The notes under the pieces are model-generated. The model was given only the letters and a program-made list of their open reading frames with translations, was not told the DNA's origin and did not search any database. 64,000 nt of DNA from Epilithonimonas arachidiradicis (lineage in GTDB: Bacteria; Bacteroidota; Bacteroidia; Flavobacteriales; Weeksellaceae). The DNA lies in contig NZ_RAQH01000002.1 in assembly GCF_003610695.1 (NCBI RefSeq), positions 310,001 to 374,000 on the forward strand, in the 5' to 3' direction. Both the position numbers and the translations under genes were made by a program. Below are positions 17,763 through 27,412 of the stretch, one piece after another (position 1 is the first letter of the stretch; each line of letters starts with the position of its first letter).

Positions 17763-20700
17763 ATGAAGAAAAATTTATTTAATCAACAAAACACAAAAAA
17801 TATTTATCAGCAATATCTATTGCTGTTTATATTGTTCTTTTCTGGAAATACTTGGGGGCAGACTACAATTGCTTCAGAGGGATTTAATAATTCCGCATCA
17901 TCATTTACAGTTTCAGGTGGGGCTTACTATACGGGAAACTCAGCGTCGGGTGATAGGCCAGCAACATCTGCTTTTACAGTAGAGGGATCTCATTCTTATG
18001 GATTCACAGCACCGTCAACTACAACAGCTAGTGCTACACTGACCTCTGTAAATTTTAATACCTTAGCCTATACAGGTTTATCTTTATCGTTTCGATTAGC
18101 CGCGTTTTCTATAGGCTCGACTGGAAATGGGGTTGATGCGACTGATCTTGTTAATGTCGAAATAAGTCCTGATGGAGGAACTACTTACTATAGTACTATT
18201 CGTGTACTTGGATCAACAGCTGGTAATGCATACTGGGCTTATTCAGCTACTGGAGTTGCATCTACAGCTTATGATGGCAATGTTACACCTGTTGACTTTC
18301 AACCAACAACAACAGGTTCTCAAACAACAGCAGGATATTCTACTGTAACAATAACCGGATTACCATCAGTTTCAAATTTAAAAGTAAGAATTACATTAAC
18401 AAATAATGCTACATCTGAACGTTGGGTTGTGGATGATTTTAAACTTACTGGAACATCCGCTTCTTCTTGTACAACTCCAACATCACAACCAACATCATTA
18501 GTATTTGGAACAACAGGTGCTTCTACCGTTAATGCTACATTTACTGGAGTAGCGTCGCCTAATACACCAAGCGGTTATTTGATTTTGAGAAGCACAAATG
18601 CAACAGTGCCAACTTTAGTAGATGGAACTTCATATACTACAAATACAGATGCTACTATTGGAGGTATTGTTTATAGGGTTTTACAAGGAAGTGCTACAGC
18701 TTCATTAGGAACAACAATTGCCGAAACAGGATTGACCTCTAATACAAAATATTATTATTATATCTATTCATATAATAATAATTGTACCGGACAACCTTAT
18801 TACTTGACAACCTCTCCATTAACAGGGGATAAAACGACTTGCCCGGCTCCTGCTACTTTACCATTGAGTTCTGTTACAAACAATAGTGCTACTGTATCTT
18901 GGACAGCTTCGGTTGTCGGAGGTTCTGCGGAGACAATCAAGTATAGATTTGAACTATATTCAGATTCTGGAAGAACAACGCCTGTTGCTGGTTATCCACT
19001 AACAGATACAACTTCTCCGGTTTCTATTGCTGGACTCCCATCTAATACAACCTATTATTACAGGATTGTTGCTTATAACTCTAGTTGTCAATCAACAAAT
19101 TTAGATGGTAGCTTTACTACAGACTGTACTTATATCAATACTTTTCCATATAATGAAGGGTTTAATTCTTCAACATTGCCTTCTTGTTTTATTGCCACGG
19201 AAGGTTCTACTGGAGCTTCACAGCATTGGGAGTCTGTAACAGCTGATGGTACTAATGGTGTTGGTACCGCAAAAGAAGGAGCTCGTTTCTTAAGAATGAA
19301 TTATTTTAACGCTTCAGCATCATATAACACTTATGATCTTACTTCTGTTGGTTTTCAATTGCCAGTTTCTCCTAAGCAAGCAAGATTTTCAATCTGGATG
19401 GGTGCTAATAGTGGAGCTAATAATTTACAATTCCAAATAAGTGTTGATGGTGGTGCTTTTAATACAATTGCAACTTATGGTGCAAATGCATCTAATACTT
19501 CTTCTAGTTCTCCTTGGGAAGAAAAAATCATTGATTTAACATCATATGCTAATCATAATGTAAAGTTTAGACTAAAAGCGACATCAAATTTTGGAACTGG
19601 TAGATGTAATATTGCATTTGATGATTTTAATATTGAAAACCTTCCTAGCTGTTTTGTACCGGTAGCTCCTTTTACAGGGACAATGGTTGCAAAAGATAAT
19701 GTTAATATTACTTGGGGTGCACCAGCTACAGCTCCTGCAAATGGATATCAGTATTATTTGTCTACAACCAATACAGCACCTTTAGCTGGAGCATCTCCTA
19801 CAGGGAGTGTTGGAGCAGGTGTTACCACTGCAAATATTACTACAGGTTTAGTTGCTGGAAGTACTTATTATTGGTGGGTAAGATCCAATTGTGGTACAAC
19901 GGATAAAAGTGAATGGGTTGCGGGAGGTAACTTCTATTATGGTTATTGTTTACCATCAAGTTCAAATTCTACAAATTATATATCGAATTTTTCTACAACT
20001 AAAGGTTATACATCTAATATTAATAATACATCTACTTATACAACAGGAGGATATCAGGATAATTATGCTACTCAAAAAGTTGAAATGTATTCTACTGGAA
20101 GTGTTGATTTTTCATTTACAACACCGGGCGGAAGTGCAGGAACTGCAATTTGGGTAGATTGGAACAATAACTTGATTTTTGAAACTTCAGAAAGAGTTTA
20201 TTCTTCAGGTAGTTCTTATACAACTGGCAGCACAGGCAGTATTACTGTTCCAAATGGTCAGGCTGTGGGAGATTACCGAATGAGAATTAGAACAATGTAT
20301 CTGTCAAATGGCGATGATGTAAATCCTTGTACAACCCAAGCTACACGTTCTGAAGCAGAAGATTATAAATTTTCTGTTGTTGCTCAGCCAGATTATGTTA
20401 TTTATACAGACGCAGTTAGTGCTAATAACACAGTTAATAATACACTGAATATTTATTTTAAAGATTTTGATGGGTATAATAATTTTTACACCAATGACCA
20501 GTTAGAAATTTGGATGCATGCAGGTATTAAAACATCTTCTGCAACTTGGCAGTACCAAAATGCAGGTCAGGATTTTAATAATACTTCAACACTAATTAAG
20601 TTCACAAGAGAATCTACCAATCCAAATGTTTATAAAGCAACGGTAAAATTGGCCGATTGGTTCTGTATTCCTACAGGAACTACCGTAGAAGGATTGAATT

Positions 20701-23700
20701 TAGTTTTCAGAAATCAATATGGGATAGGTGGTAATGATCAAACTGCTGATATGGTTTTGAATCTTACATCAGCAGCAGTAACTGTGAATGTTTCTACAAT
20801 TGGCGCGGCAAGTGCTGTAACTACGAACTCTGCAACAATTAGCTGGACAGCGCCAGCAACAGGTGCAGTGAAAGGTTTTGATTATTATTACAGTACTTCT
20901 AACACTGCTCCGACTGCGGGAACTACGCCAAATGGAACAGTAGCTGGAAGTGTATATACTGCCAACTTATCAAGTCTTTCTGCGGCAACAACTTACTATT
21001 TCTGGGTAAGAACTAAAGGTTGTGACACCAATAGTGCTTGGAGTGCTTCTGGGAACTTTACAACAGCTTGTACTAATATTTCCTCTTTCCCTTGGACAGA
21101 GAATTTTGATACGATGTCAACTTTAGGAGCGAATGTAGTTCCAAATTGTTGGATGACTACTTCAGGTTCTCAATCTTGGACTTCTAGTAATGCGGTAGCA
21201 TCCACAAGCTCGCCGGGTGCAAACTCTCCTTCTAATTATATGAGATTGCAGTGGAATAACAGTTCAGCAAGTAATTTATATACACCAGGTTTTACACTTA
21301 ATGCAGGTAAGTCTTATGATTTTACTTTTTATTATAGAACATCTACTACAGGTTCTAATGGAGGTGGATTCAATGGAGATTTATATGTAAATGCAGAGCA
21401 ATCTACTACAGGTTCAACTTTTTTAGGTAATTTCGTTACTTCTACACAAAATGTTGGATATACAATGTATAAATATACATTCACACCAACTACTACAGGA
21501 ACTTTTTATTTTAATCTTAGAGCAACATCTAATAATGCAACGGCAACATATTATTTAGGTGTTGATGATTTCAGGCTAGAAGAAACACCTCCTACTTTAT
21601 TAGCTAACAATACTTCTGCAGTATCCTTATCATTTCCAGATCAGGCTATAACGACAACTTCTGCTACTCAAAGTTTTAATTTGTCAGGATTAATGCTTAC
21701 AGGTGCGCCAGGAACTATTACTATTTCTGCACCTGCTGGATTTGAAGTTTCGTCTGTAGATAATACAGCTTGGGCAGCATCTACGACTGTAAATTATTCT
21801 TCATCTACTTTAGCAGATAAACAAATAAATGTTAGATTTAAGCCAACAGACTGCACTCCAATTTCTAATGCTGTATTAACAATTAGTGGAGGAGGAGCAA
21901 CAGTGATTCCAACCGTTACTCTATCAGGAAAAGGAATTATATCTGCACCGACTGCGATAGCAGCAACTGATATTACGGCAACAACATTTACTGCTAATTG
22001 GCAACCTGTTGCTGGAGCAACCGGATATGAACTGGATGTTTATAAAAAAGGTGAATTGTTAAATACTGCTACAGAAGGTTTTGAATCGGGAATGACGATG
22101 ACTAGCTATGCTACAGGAGTAGGTAATTTTGAGCTAGTAACAGGAACTTGGACAATGAATAGAGTTATAAAATCAACAACGGCTACAAACAATTATAATA
22201 ACTCAGCGTCAGGTGCGCAATTAGAAGGAGGGAGTAGTTCTTCTATTATTTCACCATCTTATAATAAACTAAAAACATTGAAGTTTCATGCTAGAAGAGG
22301 GTCTTCTGCTACTACAATTTCTATTTATAAAATAGTTTCCGGAGTAGAAACACTTTTAGGAACCCAGGCACTTGCTAATTCTTCACCATCACAGTATAGT
22401 TTTGATGTGAATGAAACATCTAATGATGTTAAAATAAAAATTGTTAATGGTTCTGCTGTTGCATATATTGATAATGTACTTATTGATTATTATGTTGCCA
22501 ATAATGATTATGTAGCTAATTATAATCCTAAAGTTATCGTAGGTAATTCTGTCAACTCTGACATTGTTACAGGACTTTCTCAAAATACGACATATCACTA
22601 TGTTGTAAGAGCAATTACGTCAACTTGTGAATCGGTCAACTCAAATGAAATAGCCGTTACAACAAATAATACAGTCGTGTGGAATGGCTCTGCTTGGAGT
22701 AATATAGATGGACCAACAGCCACTTTAGACTCTAAAATAATTGGAGCGTATAATATTCCTATTTCGTTTGAAACTAACAACCTTGAAATCACAAATACAG
22801 GATCATTAGACATCAAAGCTCAGAAAGATGTAACAGTTTATGGAAATATTACTTTACCAGCGGATAATAAGATTGTTGTAGAAAGTGATGCTAATCTTGT
22901 GCAGAAAAATGTTGGAGCAGATAATAATTCCAATAATACGATTACCGTAAAAAGAACTGCGCTTCAACCAACAAAAGGTTATACGTTCTGGAGCTCACCT
23001 GTGGCTAATCAAAACCTTTATAGCTTCTCTAACGGTTACAATTCAGCCAATGGAGGAACTGGTACCGGAACACCTTGGAACAGATTTTTTGTGTACAAAG
23101 AATCGACAGATACTTTTGTTACTACGATTAGTGGAGAGATTACATTGGGGGCTTCATCGGTATTTGATACAGGAAGAGGTTATGCGATCAGAGGAAAAAA
23201 CAGCTATACCCCAACTGGCGGAACAGGTACGGAAATACCTTCTACAGCAGATGAATTTAGTTTTACAGGGAAGATGCGCAACGGATCTCTCTCATCCCAG
23301 ATTTTGAAAAACTCTTGTGGATCATCTGTGTCAGAATTTGACTGCACCAAAGGTTATAATCTTATAGGGAATCCTTATCCGTCTAATATAGATTTTGACG
23401 CATTATATAATTTGAATAATACTAAAATCTATGGTACTGCATATTTCTGGACTAATAATGATATAGCAGCAACAAACGTTCAGCAAGGTTCTAATTATAC
23501 AGGGAACAATTATGCAATATATAATTTAACTGGAGGTACACCAGCTGTAGAAGTAGATCATTATCAATTGGCTTCAGCTAATCCTATTCCAAATGGAACT
23601 GTCAAAGTAGGACAAGGTTTCATTATCAAGGCTAAAAAAGTAGCAGCAGGTACTCCAATTGATTTTACCAATTCTGTTAGGATGGGCTACGATGCAGATG

Positions 23701-24383
23701 CGCACTTTTACAATTCAAAAAGGGCTGAAAAGAATCGTTTTTGGTTAAAAATGACATCGCCGGCCAATATTTCTAATACTATTTTGTTAGGCTATATTAA
23801 TGGTGCAACCAATGGTTTTGAAATTGATTATGATGGAGAATTGTTTGTGATTGGCTCCGATGCCTTTTATTCCCTATTGCCAAATAAAAAGCTGGCAATC
23901 CAAGGTAAAGGAGAATTTACTCAGGATGATGTGATTCCTTTGGGTACAAAGCATGCGGTAAACGGGATGTATAAGATCTCATTGAGCAAAAAAGATGGTA
24001 TATTTTCTGATGGTCAGAAAGTGTATCTAAAAGATAAGCAGAATAATACTTATACAGACTTGACTTCGCAGGATTACACTTTTAACGCAAATCAGGGTGT
24101 GGATGATGCCAGATTTGAGATTGTTTATAAAAATAACGAAGTTTTAGGTGTTGATAGCTCCAAATCAGATTTCATTGTATATAGAGATGGTAATTATTTT
24201 ATAATTCAGTCTTCTAAAACTCTTGGAAAAATTGAGCTTTATGATGCAAGCGGAAAACTGATTCAATCTATTGATACAAATAAAAAAGAATTCAGAATGG
24301 ATGGATCTGCACTGTTGAACGGGGTATATATTATCAAAGCAGAAAATTCTGGAAATATCAGAACTAAAAAAATAATCAAATAG
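17763..24383 (+). CDS. Giant T9SS-exported surface protein with FN3, GEVED and jelly-roll domains
   Basis: The largest of the three, 2206 aa. Layout: signal peptide to ~33 (ends TWGQ); a lectin-like beta domain to ~230; FN3 repeats ~235-455; choice-of-anchor J/MAM-like domain ~460-625 (FPYNEGFNSS); FN3 ~630-720; GEVED ~725-875 with WVDWNNNLIFE; FN3 ~1010-1100; second jelly-roll ~1108-1275 (FPWTENFD); BACON-like ~1276-1395; an FN3 domain that appears split by an inserted jelly-roll (~1400-1630); secretion module ~1636-2206 with KNRFWLKM, DYDGELF and a type A-like end (ELYDASGKLI, LLNGVYIIKAENSG). It shares only the C-terminal module closely with its two neighbours. Promoter not clear: TAATTTAGC near 17715 is only a weak -7 match. 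No obvious terminator follows. Confidence 0.85.
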   Translation: MKKNLFNQQNTKNIYQQYLLLFILFFSGNTWGQTTIASEGFNNSASSFTVSGGAYYTGNSASGDRPATSAFTVEGSHSYGFTAPSTTTASATLTSVNFNTLAYTGLSLSFRLAAFSIGSTGNGVDATDLVNVEISPDGGTTYYSTIRVLGSTAGNAYWAYSATGVASTAYDGNVTPVDFQPTTTGSQTTAGYSTVTITGLPSVSNLKVRITLTNNATSERWVVDDFKLTGTSASSCTTPTSQPTSLVFGTTGASTVNATFTGVASPNTPSGYLILRSTNATVPTLVDGTSYTTNTDATIGGIVYRVLQGSATASLGTTIAETGLTSNTKYYYYIYSYNNNCTGQPYYLTTSPLTGDKTTCPAPATLPLSSVTNNSATVSWTASVVGGSAETIKYRFELYSDSGRTTPVAGYPLTDTTSPVSIAGLPSNTTYYYRIVAYNSSCQSTNLDGSFTTDCTYINTFPYNEGFNSSTLPSCFIATEGSTGASQHWESVTADGTNGVGTAKEGARFLRMNYFNASASYNTYDLTSVGFQLPVSPKQARFSIWMGANSGANNLQFQISVDGGAFNTIATYGANASNTSSSSPWEEKIIDLTSYANHNVKFRLKATSNFGTGRCNIAFDDFNIENLPSCFVPVAPFTGTMVAKDNVNITWGAPATAPANGYQYYLSTTNTAPLAGASPTGSVGAGVTTANITTGLVAGSTYYWWVRSNCGTTDKSEWVAGGNFYYGYCLPSSSNSTNYISNFSTTKGYTSNINNTSTYTTGGYQDNYATQKVEMYSTGSVDFSFTTPGGSAGTAIWVDWNNNLIFETSERVYSSGSSYTTGSTGSITVPNGQAVGDYRMRIRTMYLSNGDDVNPCTTQATRSEAEDYKFSVVAQPDYVIYTDAVSANNTVNNTLNIYFKDFDGYNNFYTNDQLEIWMHAGIKTSSATWQYQNAGQDFNNTSTLIKFTRESTNPNVYKATVKLADWFCIPTGTTVEGLNLVFRNQYGIGGNDQTADMVLNLTSAAVTVNVSTIGAASAVTTNSATISWTAPATGAVKGFDYYYSTSNTAPTAGTTPNGTVAGSVYTANLSSLSAATTYYFWVRTKGCDTNSAWSASGNFTTACTNISSFPWTENFDTMSTLGANVVPNCWMTTSGSQSWTSSNAVASTSSPGANSPSNYMRLQWNNSSASNLYTPGFTLNAGKSYDFTFYYRTSTTGSNGGGFNGDLYVNAEQSTTGSTFLGNFVTSTQNVGYTMYKYTFTPTTTGTFYFNLRATSNNATATYYLGVDDFRLEETPPTLLANNTSAVSLSFPDQAITTTSATQSFNLSGLMLTGAPGTITISAPAGFEVSSVDNTAWAASTTVNYSSSTLADKQINVRFKPTDCTPISNAVLTISGGGATVIPTVTLSGKGIISAPTAIAATDITATTFTANWQPVAGATGYELDVYKKGELLNTATEGFESGMTMTSYATGVGNFELVTGTWTMNRVIKSTTATNNYNNSASGAQLEGGSSSSIISPSYNKLKTLKFHARRGSSATTISIYKIVSGVETLLGTQALANSSPSQYSFDVNETSNDVKIKIVNGSAVAYIDNVLIDYYVANNDYVANYNPKVIVGNSVNSDIVTGLSQNTTYHYVVRAITSTCESVNSNEIAVTTNNTVVWNGSAWSNIDGPTATLDSKIIGAYNIPISFETNNLEITNTGSLDIKAQKDVTVYGNITLPADNKIVVESDANLVQKNVGADNNSNNTITVKRTALQPTKGYTFWSSPVANQNLYSFSNGYNSANGGTGTGTPWNRFFVYKESTDTFVTTISGEITLGASSVFDTGRGYAIRGKNSYTPTGGTGTEIPSTADEFSFTGKMRNGSLSSQILKNSCGSSVSEFDCTKGYNLIGNPYPSNIDFDALYNLNNTKIYGTAYFWTNNDIAATNVQQGSNYTGNNYAIYNLTGGTPAVEVDHYQLASANPIPNGTVKVGQGFIIKAKKVAAGTPIDFTNSVRMGYDADAHFYNSKRAEKNRFWLKMTSPANISNTILLGYINGATNGFEIDYDGELFVIGSDAFYSLLPNKKLAIQGKGEFTQDDVIPLGTKHAVNGMYKISLSKKDGIFSDGQKVYLKDKQNNTYTDLTSQDYTFNANQGVDDARFEIVYKNNEVLGVDSSKSDFIVYRDGNYFIIQSSKTLGKIELYDASGKLIQSIDTNKKEFRMDGSALLNGVYIIKAENSGNIRTKKIIK

Positions 24384-24489
24384 AAATGTGAAAGTAATTA
24401 TTAATATTATTTAATATTAACAATTTATAGGATTTTACTAAATTTTTATATCTTTACAACCTGAAAAATATGCCTAGTTTTAAACTACG

Positions 24490-24816
24490 ATGAAAAAAAA
24501 ATTTTTAATAACATTTTTGTGCCTGGGGGTGTTATCTTCTGCACAATTTAAAGATAATGCTTTTGATAATGAGTCGTCAAAACTTAATCAAGATAAAGTG
24601 CAGGATTTAAACACGGCTGAAGCAAATCAGAATGCTACTTTTGAAGAAGAGCAAGGCTCGCCGGCATCTGCAGGACCTGTTGGAGGAGAGCAGCCAGAAG
24701 GACCAGGTAACCCGGGTAATCCGGTTCCTATTAATGGTCTTGTTCCTTTATTATTCTTAAGTGGATTAACATTGATATTTTATTATCAAAGGAAAAGTAA
24801 AAAGATTAATATTTAA
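24490..24816 (+). CDS. Small exported protein with C-terminal sorting-like tail (PID-CTERM-like)
   Basis: 108-aa protein in three parts: a signal peptide (MKKKFLITFL..., likely cut after SSAQ at residue ~19); an acidic Asn/Glu-rich middle that becomes Gly/Pro-rich (GPGNPGNP); then PVPINGL, a hydrophobic helix of ~18 residues, and the basic tail YYQRKSKKINI. A short Pro-rich motif, one helix and a basic tail is the layout of PEP-CTERM-type sorting signals. The PVPIN motif resembles the PID-CTERM signal annotated in Bacteroidota (Asn for Asp). The C-terminal helix could also be an ordinary anchor. It is ended by its own terminator before the polysaccharide locus, so it is a separate transcript. 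Confidence 0.65.
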   Translation: MKKKFLITFLCLGVLSSAQFKDNAFDNESSKLNQDKVQDLNTAEANQNATFEEEQGSPASAGPVGGEQPEGPGNPGNPVPINGLVPLLFLSGLTLIFYYQRKSKKINI

Positions 24817-24823
24817 AATATTT

Positions 24824-24858
24824 AAGTCCGAAATTTTTTAATTTCGGATTTATTTTGT
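24824..24858 (+). terminator. Terminator of the small exported protein gene
   Basis: An 8-bp stem TCCGAAAT/ATTTCGGA with a 6-base loop followed by a T-rich tract. It ends just before the sugar transferase start at 24863. Confidence 0.75.
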
Positions 24859-24862
24859 CTTT

Positions 24863-25471
24863 ATGTATAAAAGTTTTCTAAAACCATTTTTTGATTTTAT
24901 CTTTTCGCTGTTGCTGATACTGATATTGTCACCAATATTTGTATTGATTATCATTTTATTATACTTTTTCAATCAGAAGAATGTATTCTTTTTTCAGAGC
25001 CGGCCTGGTAAAAATGAGAAGGTTTTTCAGATTATAAAGTTTAAGACAATGACGGATCAAAAGGATGAAGCAGGCAATCTTTTGCCCGATGAATTCCGGT
25101 TGACCAAAATGGGGAAATTTGTCAGAAAAACATCTTTGGACGAACTGCCTCAACTGTTTAATGTTTTGAAGGGTGACATGAGTTTTATTGGTCCAAGGCC
25201 GCTTTTAGTAAGTTATTTATCATTGTATAACGAAGAGCAAAAAAAGAGACATCTCATAAAACCAGGAATTACTGGCTGGGCTCAGGTGAACGGAAGAAAC
25301 ACAATTACCTGGGAACAAAAGTTTATATATGATGTGTACTATGTCAATAACATGAGCTTTTTGTTAGATGTCAAAATATTATTGATGACCATAAAAAAAG
25401 TGATTAAAAGCGAAGGAATCAATACTGCCGGTCAGGCGACAACTGTAAATTTTGAAGGGAATGGAAATTAA
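24863..25471 (+). CDS. PglC-type sugar-1-phosphate transferase to undecaprenyl phosphate
   Basis: 202-aa monotopic phosphoglycosyl transferase, about the size of PglC and without the extra N-terminal region of WbaP. It moves a sugar-1-phosphate from a UDP-sugar onto undecaprenyl phosphate at the inner membrane, the first step of the glycan. An N-terminal re-entrant hydrophobic helix (residues ~9-33) is followed by FKTM, the catalytic Asp-Glu pair in [17 protein letters not shown] and [14 protein letters not shown]. It overlaps the next gene by 11 bases. With the acetyltransferase, aminotransferase and dehydratase that follow, its substrate is probably an N-acetylated bacillosamine-type sugar. 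Confidence 0.88.
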   Translation: MYKSFLKPFFDFIFSLLLILILSPIFVLIIILLYFFNQKNVFFFQSRPGKNEKVFQIIKFKTMTDQKDEAGNLLPDEFRLTKMGKFVRKTSLDELPQLFNVLKGDMSFIGPRPLLVSYLSLYNEEQKKRHLIKPGITGWAQVNGRNTITWEQKFIYDVYYVNNMSFLLDVKILLMTIKKVIKSEGINTAGQATTVNFEGNGN

Positions 25472-26078
25472 AAATATTAATATTCTTGGTGCAGGTGGAC
25501 ACGCAAAGGTTGTTATTGAAATTGCTGAAGAGTTAGATTATAAAATTAATGAAATTTATGACCAGAATCCCGAAGTCAGTAAGATTTTGGATTATAATGT
25601 TTCAAACAATTTAGAAACACTAACTGAAAAGGAGAATGTATTTTTTGCGCTCGGAAATAATTTTAATCGAAAAAGTAGTTCTCAAAAGTATCATTTTGCC
25701 AACTTTAATTTAGTTCATCCATCTGCAATAATATCCACACGAACAAAAATAGGTGTAGGCAATGTTATAATGGCAGGCGTAGTCATCAACTCGTCTGTAA
25801 AAATCGGAAGTCACTGTATCATTAATACATCAGCTTGTATTGATCACGATTGCGAAATAGAAGATTTTGTGCATATTTCTCCTAATGTAGCCTTAGCCGG
25901 AAACGTTAAAATTAAAGAAGGTGCGCAAGTTGGTATCGGCGCATCTGTGAAGCAGAATATTACAATTGGTAGTTGGTCTGTCATTGGGGCTGGAGCAGTT
26001 GTAATTAATGATGTTCCTGAAAATGTTGTAGTTGTAGGAAACCCGGCGAAAATAATAAAGAGTGTTGTATTAAAATAA
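25461..26078 (+). CDS. PglD/NeuD-type sugar acetyltransferase
   Basis: 205-aa left-handed beta-helix acetyltransferase. Residues ~7-16 ([10 protein letters not shown]) form the N-terminal nucleotide-sugar-binding loop. Hexapeptide repeats fill the second half, with the catalytic-type His in CIDHDCEI and the closing GNPAKII. Predicted to N-acetylate a UDP-4-amino-4,6-dideoxy sugar made by the aminotransferase next door. ATG 25461, preceded by the purine-rich GAAGGGA, is preferred over the upstream TTG at 25452. It overlaps the end of the sugar transferase gene, a sign of translational coupling. Confidence 0.85.
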   Translation: MEIKNINILGAGGHAKVVIEIAEELDYKINEIYDQNPEVSKILDYNVSNNLETLTEKENVFFALGNNFNRKSSSQKYHFANFNLVHPSAIISTRTKIGVGNVIMAGVVINSSVKIGSHCIINTSACIDHDCEIEDFVHISPNVALAGNVKIKEGAQVGIGASVKQNITIGSWSVIGAGAVVINDVPENVVVVGNPAKIIKSVVLK

Positions 26079-26225
26079 GTTAAAAAAAAATTATCAATAT
26101 ATCAGCTAATTATAAATTATACTTAAGATGAGAATAAATAACTGATTTTTTATATTAACTTTGTAGTGATGAATAAAATTTAATTGAATAAGTGAAATAG
26201 TAAATAATAAATAAAATTAAAATTT

Positions 26226-27365
26226 GTGAAATCGAAAATCTGGCTTTCATCTCCTCATATGGGTGGTGGTGAAATGAAGTATATACAACAAGCTTTTGAT
26301 GAAAACTGGATATCTCCTTTAGGACCAAATGTTAACGGATTTGAGAGTGATCTTGAAATGTTTTTAAATGACGGAGTTCATATTGCAGCGTTGATGTCAG
26401 GAACTTCTGCAATTCACATAGCATTGATGTTGTTAAAAGTTAAGCCAGGAGATGATGTAATATGTCAATCTTTGACATTTTCAGCGTCTGCTAATCCCAT
26501 AATGTATTTAGGAGCTAATCCTGTTTTCATTGATAGTGAACCTGATACTTGGAATTTATGTCCAGTTGCTTTGGAAGAAGCTATTATTGATGGTATAAAC
26601 CGCAATAACAAGCCCAAAGCCATTATAGCTGTCAGTATATATGGTATGCCATATAAAATTGATGAGATTAGAAAAATCTCTGATAAATATAATATACCCA
26701 TCATAGAAGATAGTGCTGAGGCCTTGGGGAGTATGTACAAAAATAAAAAATGTGGAACTTTTGGAGATCTATCAGTCTTAAGTTTTAATGGTAATAAAAT
26801 AATCACTTCGTCAGGTGGTGGTGCTTTAGTCGTGAAAAATAGAAAATATAAAGATAAAGCTGTTTTTTTGTCTACTCAGGCAAAAGATGAGGCACCACAC
26901 TATCAGCACTCTGAATTAGGTTATAATTATCGATTGAGTAATATATGTGCGGGTATCGGTAGAGGGCAAATGGAGGTTTTAGATCAAAGAATCTTAGAGA
27001 GAAGAGCTAATCACGAATTTTATAAAAAGGTCTTTGAAGATATCGAGGATGTGACAATTTTTTCAGAACCTTCGGATGATTATTATTCTAATTATTGGCT
27101 GAATAATATAATTATAAATCCATCTGTAAGTGGAGTAGATAGAGAAAAAGTTAGGTTAAAACTATTAGAAGAAAATATAGAATCTAGACCTCTTTGGAAG
27201 CCTTTGCATTTGCAGCCAATTTTTAAAACGTCAAAATATTTTGGTGACAACAATGTTGCAGAGAATTTATTTAATACTGGATTATGCCTACCTTCGGGTT
27301 CTAACTTAACTCTGGAAGATAAAGATAGAATCGCTTCATGTTTAAGGATGTGTTTCAATAAATAA
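26226..27365 (+). CDS. PglE-type aminotransferase (DegT/DnrJ/EryC1/StrS family)
   Basis: 379-aa PLP enzyme predicted to aminate a UDP-4-keto-6-deoxy sugar using glutamate. It has MSGTSAIHIAL (phosphate-binding loop), IIEDSAEALGS (the Asp that contacts PLP) and the catalytic Lys in LSFNGNKIITSSGGG near residue 195. Length fits the family. The start is GTG at 26226. A 147-base AT-rich gap precedes it, with TAACTTTG at 26156-26163 as a possible -7 element, so a second promoter here is possible. Confidence 0.88.
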   Translation: MKSKIWLSSPHMGGGEMKYIQQAFDENWISPLGPNVNGFESDLEMFLNDGVHIAALMSGTSAIHIALMLLKVKPGDDVICQSLTFSASANPIMYLGANPVFIDSEPDTWNLCPVALEEAIIDGINRNNKPKAIIAVSIYGMPYKIDEIRKISDKYNIPIIEDSAEALGSMYKNKKCGTFGDLSVLSFNGNKIITSSGGGALVVKNRKYKDKAVFLSTQAKDEAPHYQHSELGYNYRLSNICAGIGRGQMEVLDQRILERRANHEFYKKVFEDIEDVTIFSEPSDDYYSNYWLNNIIINPSVSGVDREKVRLKLLEENIESRPLWKPLHLQPIFKTSKYFGDNNVAENLFNTGLCLPSGSNLTLEDKDRIASCLRMCFNK

Positions 27366-27412
27366 TTAAAACATTTATCTTTACGAACCTATAATTAAAA
27401 CTAATAGTATGT

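Noticed and set aside
5529-24383. Giant genes as non-ribosomal peptide or polyketide synthases
   Set aside because: The proteins have signal peptides, Thr/Ser/Gly-rich beta repeats and T9SS-type tails, and none of the carrier or adenylation motifs.
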